Source: Phylloscopus collybita
Taxonomy: Eukaryota; Chordata; Aves; Passeriformes; Phylloscopidae
Reading direction: 5' to 3'
Assembly: GCA_027886175.1 (NCBI GenBank)
Contig: JAJNNQ010000011.1
Span: forward strand, 3,348,001-3,412,000
Length of the DNA stretch: 64,000 nucleotides
Both the position numbers and the translations under genes were made by a program. The notes under the pieces were generated by a model that saw only the letters and a program-made list of their open reading frames with translations, had not been told where the DNA came from and ran no database searches. Below are positions 59,111 to 64,000 of this stretch, in pieces (positions within the stretch are counted from its first letter, which is position 1; each line of letters starts with the position of its first letter).

Positions 59111-60480
59111 CCTTGTTCTGTCCCTGTTGTGGTGTGTTTTTATTGTGTTTCCAATTGCTACTCAGTTTTAATGGTCAGTTTTATACCCCCCTATATTTTG
59201 TATTGTTACAGTATATTTTATCCCTAATGGATTGTTCCTTTTCCCCTGTATTGTTGGTTCTGCCCTGCTTATCTATCTTCCCTAGACCTGCCCTTCCCTC
59301 CTCCTACAGAACTGTCAATCCTTCCCTGGCCCTGCCCCTTCTTCCAGACCCTTCCCTGTCAATCCCCCAACCTTCGACGCCCCAGTGGTTGGTTTAAACT
59401 GTTCCCTCCCCTTGTGTTCTTTCATTGCTCTGTGCATTGTACTCCCCGCCTTATGTTCCTCCCCCATGTCACCCTCATTGGTTGGAAATTGTATCCTCTC
59501 CCAAGTCCTCCCCCACTTATCAGCCCCTGCAAGCCCAGTTTCTGTGCCTTTTTCTGTCCCTGACCCTCTGGGCAATAAACACCTTTGGAAATCCCACAGA
59601 AGGCCTCTCCCTGTCCCTTGTCCCTGCCCTGGACGCGTGCCACCTGTGCTATAGAGCAGCTGTGCCCTGCAGCTGCACCCCGGATTGCCTGGCTTTCTGG
59701 GGGCAGCCCACTCCTGGCGCCGGTGCCGGGAGCTGGCTGGGCTGAGGGACACCGGCATCGTGTCCTGTCCCCATTTCTTGGCCTGAGAGCCCCTGAATTT
59801 TCTAAACTATAATAATTTGGAGAGAGGGAGTTTACATTCTCCGCTCCAAGGGAGTCTCTGGCTTTCCCTGGCACACACCTGTCTTTCAAACTAACACCTT
59901 TCTCTGAGTTAGTTACAACGTAAAAGTCATTTATAATAGAAAAGTTAGCTATAATAGTTATACTATAAAAGCATTTCAGCATTGAGCATTGTGTATTTTA
60001 ATATGTTGCTAACGCCTATGATATAAAATCAATTTATTACTCTGCCTTTTCTGTTGGCTACACAGTGTACACGCAAACTGGTAGATTGTGTTATACCAGA
60101 AAGCAGCTGGAAGGAACTATAAATTGCACTGTATCAAAATAATTGTGATCAATGACAACGTGCAAAAGCTGACATGAATGCAGAAAGCAATATTGTATTG
60201 TCATTAATATTCTTTACATTGTCATTTATAACCGCCTCTGCTTCAGGCACCAAGGGGGCTCATTCACCTCCTGCCCCTGCATCCCTGAGAGTCCTCAAGT
60301 GTCCCTGTATGTTCCCTGAACATCCCTGAGTGTCCCTGAGTGTCCCTGTATGTTCCCTGAGTGTCCCCGAGTGTCCCCAGTGAGGTCACCCCAGGAATTC
60401 CCATCAGGGTGTGGGACAGTTTCAATGAAAATCTCCAGAAAATTCCCAAATTTGTCTCAAACACTGTGCAGGGAGAGAGG
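59111..60480 (+). repeat. 1.3-kb duplicated block, copy 3
   Basis: Direct copy of 60-1,335, again directly after the class II 3' tail, with scattered substitutions. Contains AATAAA near 59,572. No gene recognised. Confidence 0.6.
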
Positions 60481-60530
60481 AGGGGACAAGTGACACCAGC
60501 AATGTTCCCAATGATGTCACAGCGGTGACA

Positions 60531-61880
60531 TCACTGTCCCCCCAGCAACCTCGGGATGTCCTCGATGGCTTTTTGGCACTGCTCGGCCACCGCGAGGACA
60601 CAAGAGCCACCAGGGCCACTGGGGTCACGAGGGCGGTTCCCGAGGAGCCTGTGGATGTCCCCAAGTGCCCCCAGCAGGTGACGCGTGGTCAGGCGGGCAC
60701 TGGCCTCCCACAGCCGCTCAGCCTTGGCCACCATGGCCACCAAGTCGGCCTCAGGGGCATCGGTGGACCCCTCCGTTTTCTTCTCCAGGGCGGCCTCGAT
60801 GTCCCTGAGCGGGCGGATCAGCTCCCTGGAGAGCGCTCTGGCGTTCTCACACGTGTGCACCAAGCGCCACAGCAGCCTCCGGGCCACCTTCTCCTCCCAC
60901 CCCCTCCTGGGGGCCGCCCCCGCCTGCTTGGTGGCTGCCACGGCCTCTTCCCTGGCCGCAGTGGCCGCTGCCACCTGGGCGTCGTGCTCGGCCAGTGCCG
61001 AGGCCGGGGCCACCTGTGGCTGCTGGGCCGTGGCCACCAGGTTGTCCCCAGCTGTCCCCTGGCCAGTGGCCTGGCCCTGCAGGTCCCTGGGCTGCGCAGT
61101 GGCGGTGGCCTTGGCGGTGGCCTTGTCCTCCCAGGCTTCAGAGAGCTCCTCAGCCTCCCAGACCAGCAGGAACCAGCTCTCCCCAAGCATAATCACCGAC
61201 TCCTGCCAGGCTCTGAATGCAGCTCTCACATTGGCCCAGGTGGCCCCCGGGGTTGTGCCGAGGGCGGCCAGGGCCTGGCTCAGGGAGGTGACATTGTGGC
61301 GCTCCAGGTAGGTGACATTGTGGTGGCACAGGGCGTTAGGGAGGCTCCAGTTGAATGTCCTCAGGCGTGAGAACAGGGACCTTGGGAACACGATCGGCTG
61401 CGCGTTCCTGCGTGGCGCGGTCACGGTGGCCACCAGCTCGCCCAGGGTGGCCACCGTGATCACCAGCGCCTCCAGCAGCTGGGAAGGGGACTGCTGGGGA
61501 GGGCACAGGGGAGGTGACAGGGACCTTGTCGCACTTGTGGCCTCCTGGGGTGGCCTCCGTGTCCTCCCGAGATCCCCTTTGTCCCCTCCCTGGTGAGCTC
61601 AGCTGTCCCTTCTGTCCCTTTGTCACCTCCTTGTCCCCCCTGCCACCCCCCTGCCAACCCCTGCTGTCCCCCCACCCTGTCCCATCCTGCCACCCTCCGC
61701 TGTCCCCGCCTCACTGCCACCCTCGGTCCCCTCCACCCCTCTGTCACCTCCTCCCTTCCTCCCACGCCTTCCTGTCCCCTTTGTGACCCCCTGTCCCCTC
61801 TGCCACCCTCATGTCCCCCCATCCCCTTCTGCCCCCCCGCGCTGGGATTGTCGCACCTTGCGGGGCTCCAGGAGTTCCAT
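60531..61880 (-). CDS. Unrecognised two-exon gene, Ala/Leu-rich helical protein
   Basis: Exon 1 is 61,880-61,857 (MELLEPRK, donor AAG|GTGCGA). Exon 2 is 61,493-60,531 after acceptor CCCCAG. The phase is 0 at both ends, giving 328 residues. The protein starts with a hydrophobic helix (LLEALVITVATLGELVATV), has two NVT/NWS-type glycosylation sequons around residues 60-80, a middle Ala/Gln/Thr-rich stretch (ATAKATATAQ) and a C-terminal helical half rich in Arg/Glu/Leu (RELIRPLRDIEAALEKK; LWEASARLTTRHLLGALGDI) ending IEDIPRLLGG. The C-terminal half looks like a helical bundle. I cannot name a family. Exon 1 is inferred from a short match of splice sites and frame; exon 2 alone is the firmer part. 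Confidence 0.55.
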
Positions 61881-61899
61881 GGCCTTTGGGGACCCTCTG

Positions 61900-62165
61900 G
61901 AGACCCTCCGGGGGCGAACAGGACCCGGTGACAGTGGCAGACACGCGGGGATGTGGCGCGGCCGGGAGGAAACAGGAAGAGGAAACAGAGGCGGCTCCCC
62001 TCCCCCCACACCCCCTGCAAGGTCCCCAGTGTCCCCCTGAGTGTCCCCAATAGGCCCCAATGTCCCCCCCCATGTCCCCAACAAGGTCCAAGTGCCCCCC
62101 GATGTCCTGTTGGTGACACTGAGGACACACTGGGGTCCTGTTGGGGACACTGCGGGGACATCGAG
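61900..62165. other. GC-rich 5' flank of the two-exon gene
   Basis: C-rich with CCCCA-type low complexity (62,040-62,160, GTCCCCAACA words). Could contain the promoter; no CCAAT or TATA box seen. Confidence 0.3.
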
Positions 62166-62166
62166 G

Positions 62167-63384
62167 TGTTATAAATGCACATTATAAAGTTGGCTTTTCA
62201 CAAGTATTAAAATGAATGCCAGATGTATAATGCAGAAAGTCCTGCTGTATTTCCTTTCTAACATTTTAGAAATGTGATCAATGTGTACTTCCTTTTTGAG
62301 TTGTAAAAGCCTTTTTGTAAAACCAGTCAAACCGGTTGACCGAAGAACTGAATCAAACCTGTAATAAAAGTTGTAAAGTAATTCAGTTTTATTGTAAATA
62401 TATATAGTATAAAATCATGTAAGATTCAAAAACTAAAGGCACCCTGGAATTGTGAAACCTCTGCCAGCACCCAAGGGAACAACATTAGCAGAAGGAAGGA
62501 GGGAGGCGATGGGCTCTCACCATTGATGGGTCTGCCAAGGGCCCAGCGATTAACGATTAACGACTGATATGAATCTTATCAGCATCTTCAAGGCCCTGCA
62601 TCCCAATGCAGGGTTCCCGTAAATCCAGTCACTGCTGTCTTCCTTCTCGGAAATCTACTCATCAGACCGGCAGCAGGAAAACAAGGATACATGAATATGT
62701 ATCTAACAGAAAGAAGACAAAAGACTGAAGCAACCGACTGTACAGCCAGAAAAACTGTATAAAAACCGTCTGCACAGCGCTCACTTGGTGAACTGTGGGG
62801 GACTCGGTATGACAGAGGCCGTGTCTGAGGTTCACCCAGCGTCGACCCCGGGCTCGGCACTGACTTTGCTTGTGGCTTTCTCGGACTTTTCTATTTCAGA
62901 TATTCAATAGATTCTTTTATTGATAAATTGGCTGATTTCATTTGTAACTAAACCCTCACCAGGAAGATAAGGGGAGAGGATCTTCCTGCTAACTAGATCC
63001 TGAGCTAACTAGATCAAGATAGCGGTGAACAAAAAGCTGCAAGAAGGAATTTATTGATCTCCTGGTATCAGAAGAATAAGACATGAAATGACTACCAGAC
63101 ACCAACAAGAACTTTATCTAATAAAATGTTAATTTGGTACAATGAGACAGGGTTCAGGGGAAGGGGAGGCCAAAAAGTAAGGGAACATCTGAACTCGTAA
63201 GAATGTTTGAAAAATGCATATGTAAAAGGTTAGTCCTTAAAAGCAAAGAATCTGAAGGAGTGGGTGTGCTTTTCTGGTGAAGGCATCCCAGCTGGAACCT
63301 TGCTTTTCTCTCTCCTAATTGTCTATTTTTAATTTTTTTATGAAACTTATAAATTCTTCTAAGAAAGTGAACCTAATTTTTCAC
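62167..63384 (+). mobile_element. LTR-like element, copy 3, with a nested LTR
   Basis: Both ends match the element at 2,538-3,105 (TGTTATAAATGCACATT at 62,167; TTATGAAACTTATAAATT at 63,339). The middle differs and contains a TATA-like TGTATAAAAACC near 62,755 followed by GGGGGACTCGG and a T-rich tract, suggesting that an LTR inserted into the older element. Boundaries of the inner part are not resolved. Confidence 0.4.
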
Positions 63385-64000
63385 ACCAGTATGGACCAGC
63401 AAGGACCAGTATAGAGTGGCATAAACCAGTAGGGACCAGTATAGAGCAGTACAGACCAGTACGGACCAGTACGGACCAGTTTGGATGAGCTGGGCTCTGG
63501 GCTGGGCACGGGCTGCCTGTGGGGCTGATGGTGCTGTGTGCGGCCATGTGTGAGTAAAAACCAGTGTGGACCAGTACAGAGCAGTATAAACCAGTTCAGA
63601 CCAGTATAGACCGGCATGAATATCTACAGACCAGTAGAGACTTCCCTCTGCCCTGACCAGTTTAGACCAGTAGGGACCAGTATAAACCAGTAGAGACCAG
63701 TATGAGCTACTGTAGAGCAGTAAGGACCAGTACGAACCAGTATAGAGCAATAGGGACCAGTTCAGACCAGTATGAGTTTCTACAGACCAGGTGGGACTTT
63801 CTTCTGCCCTGACCAGTATGGACTACTATGAACCAGTACAGACCAGTACAGACCAGTATAAGCCAGTTACCTATGGACCAGTATGGATATCTACAGACCT
63901 ACAGAGACTTTCCCCCGCCCTGCCCAGGATGAACCAGTGTAGACCAGCATAGGCCAGTATAGAGCAGCATGGGGCAGCAGGGAACCAGTACAGACCAGTT
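63385..64000. repeat. GACCAGTAYA decamer minisatellite
   Basis: Imperfect tandem array of about 10-base units (GACCAGTATA, GACCAGTACG, GAGCAGTATA), interrupted by two non-repeat patches (63,480-63,550 and around 63,630-63,660) and running off the window end. Tyr/Trp/Ser-rich frames on minus are by-products. Confidence 0.9.

Noticed and set aside
60264..60530. GAGTGTCCCTG-type repeats as a coding tail of the two-exon gene
   Set aside because: The stop at 60,531-60,533 precedes them, and the same words occur at 1,230-1,310 within the repeat block.

Overview
The window reads as vertebrate nuclear DNA, most probably from a songbird or another bird. The evidence is avian-style MHC class II beta exons, a C2H2 zinc-finger family with spliced untranslated first exons in CpG-rich CCAAT promoters, a PAK3-like kinase copy, and many endogenous-retrovirus (ERV) pieces with bird-like LTR layouts. 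There are no bacterial-type operons. The species cannot be fixed from sequence alone.

The window is a mosaic of segmental duplications. Bases 1-7,520 recur inverted at about 45,570-38,100. Bases 4,830-9,005 recur in direct orientation at about 46,540-50,585. Bases 12,300-16,110 recur in direct orientation at 34,290-38,090. Bases 16,110-20,070 recur inverted at 31,890-28,115. The first 1.3 kb recurs a third time at 59,080-60,480. Each large unit carries one intronless zinc-finger coding exon (A 5.2-6.0 kb minus, B 16.3-17.2 kb plus, C 31.0-31.8 kb minus, D 39.6-40.5 kb plus, E 46.9-47.7 kb minus). Most carry decayed ERV gag or pol on the opposite strand upstream. CpG-rich promoters lie near 9.6, 12.4, 34.1, 34.4 and 51.2 kb. 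A sixth, decaying zinc-finger gene (F, 9.9-11.0 kb plus) shares the 9.5 kb promoter island with A.

The interior (20-28 kb) is single copy here. It holds a minus-strand MHC class II beta pseudogene with a 1-bp frameshift and no first exon, an LTR fragment, and a plus-strand PAK-like kinase C-lobe whose last exon runs into an (AAGAG)n microsatellite and an LTR. It is enclosed by the inverted B/C pair, each arm carrying the same AT-rich ERV with a tRNA-Lys-like primer site.

The right part (51.4-58.7 kb) is a 7.3-kb minus-strand provirus with two 411-414-bp LTRs, a perfect tRNA-His primer site, broken gag and pol, and no room for env. Beyond it lie two MHC class II beta fragments joined head to head, the third 1.3-kb repeat copy, an unrecognised two-exon gene (60.5-61.9 kb, minus), another LTR-type repeat, and a decamer minisatellite that runs off the end.

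The likely live genes are zinc fingers A-E and perhaps the two-exon gene. The MHC, PAK and ERV content looks dead. The most notable features are the duplicated architecture, zinc-finger paralogs that differ mainly at DNA-contact positions and in finger number, and a 20-copy 19-bp tandem repeat inside the noncoding first exon of zinc finger E.
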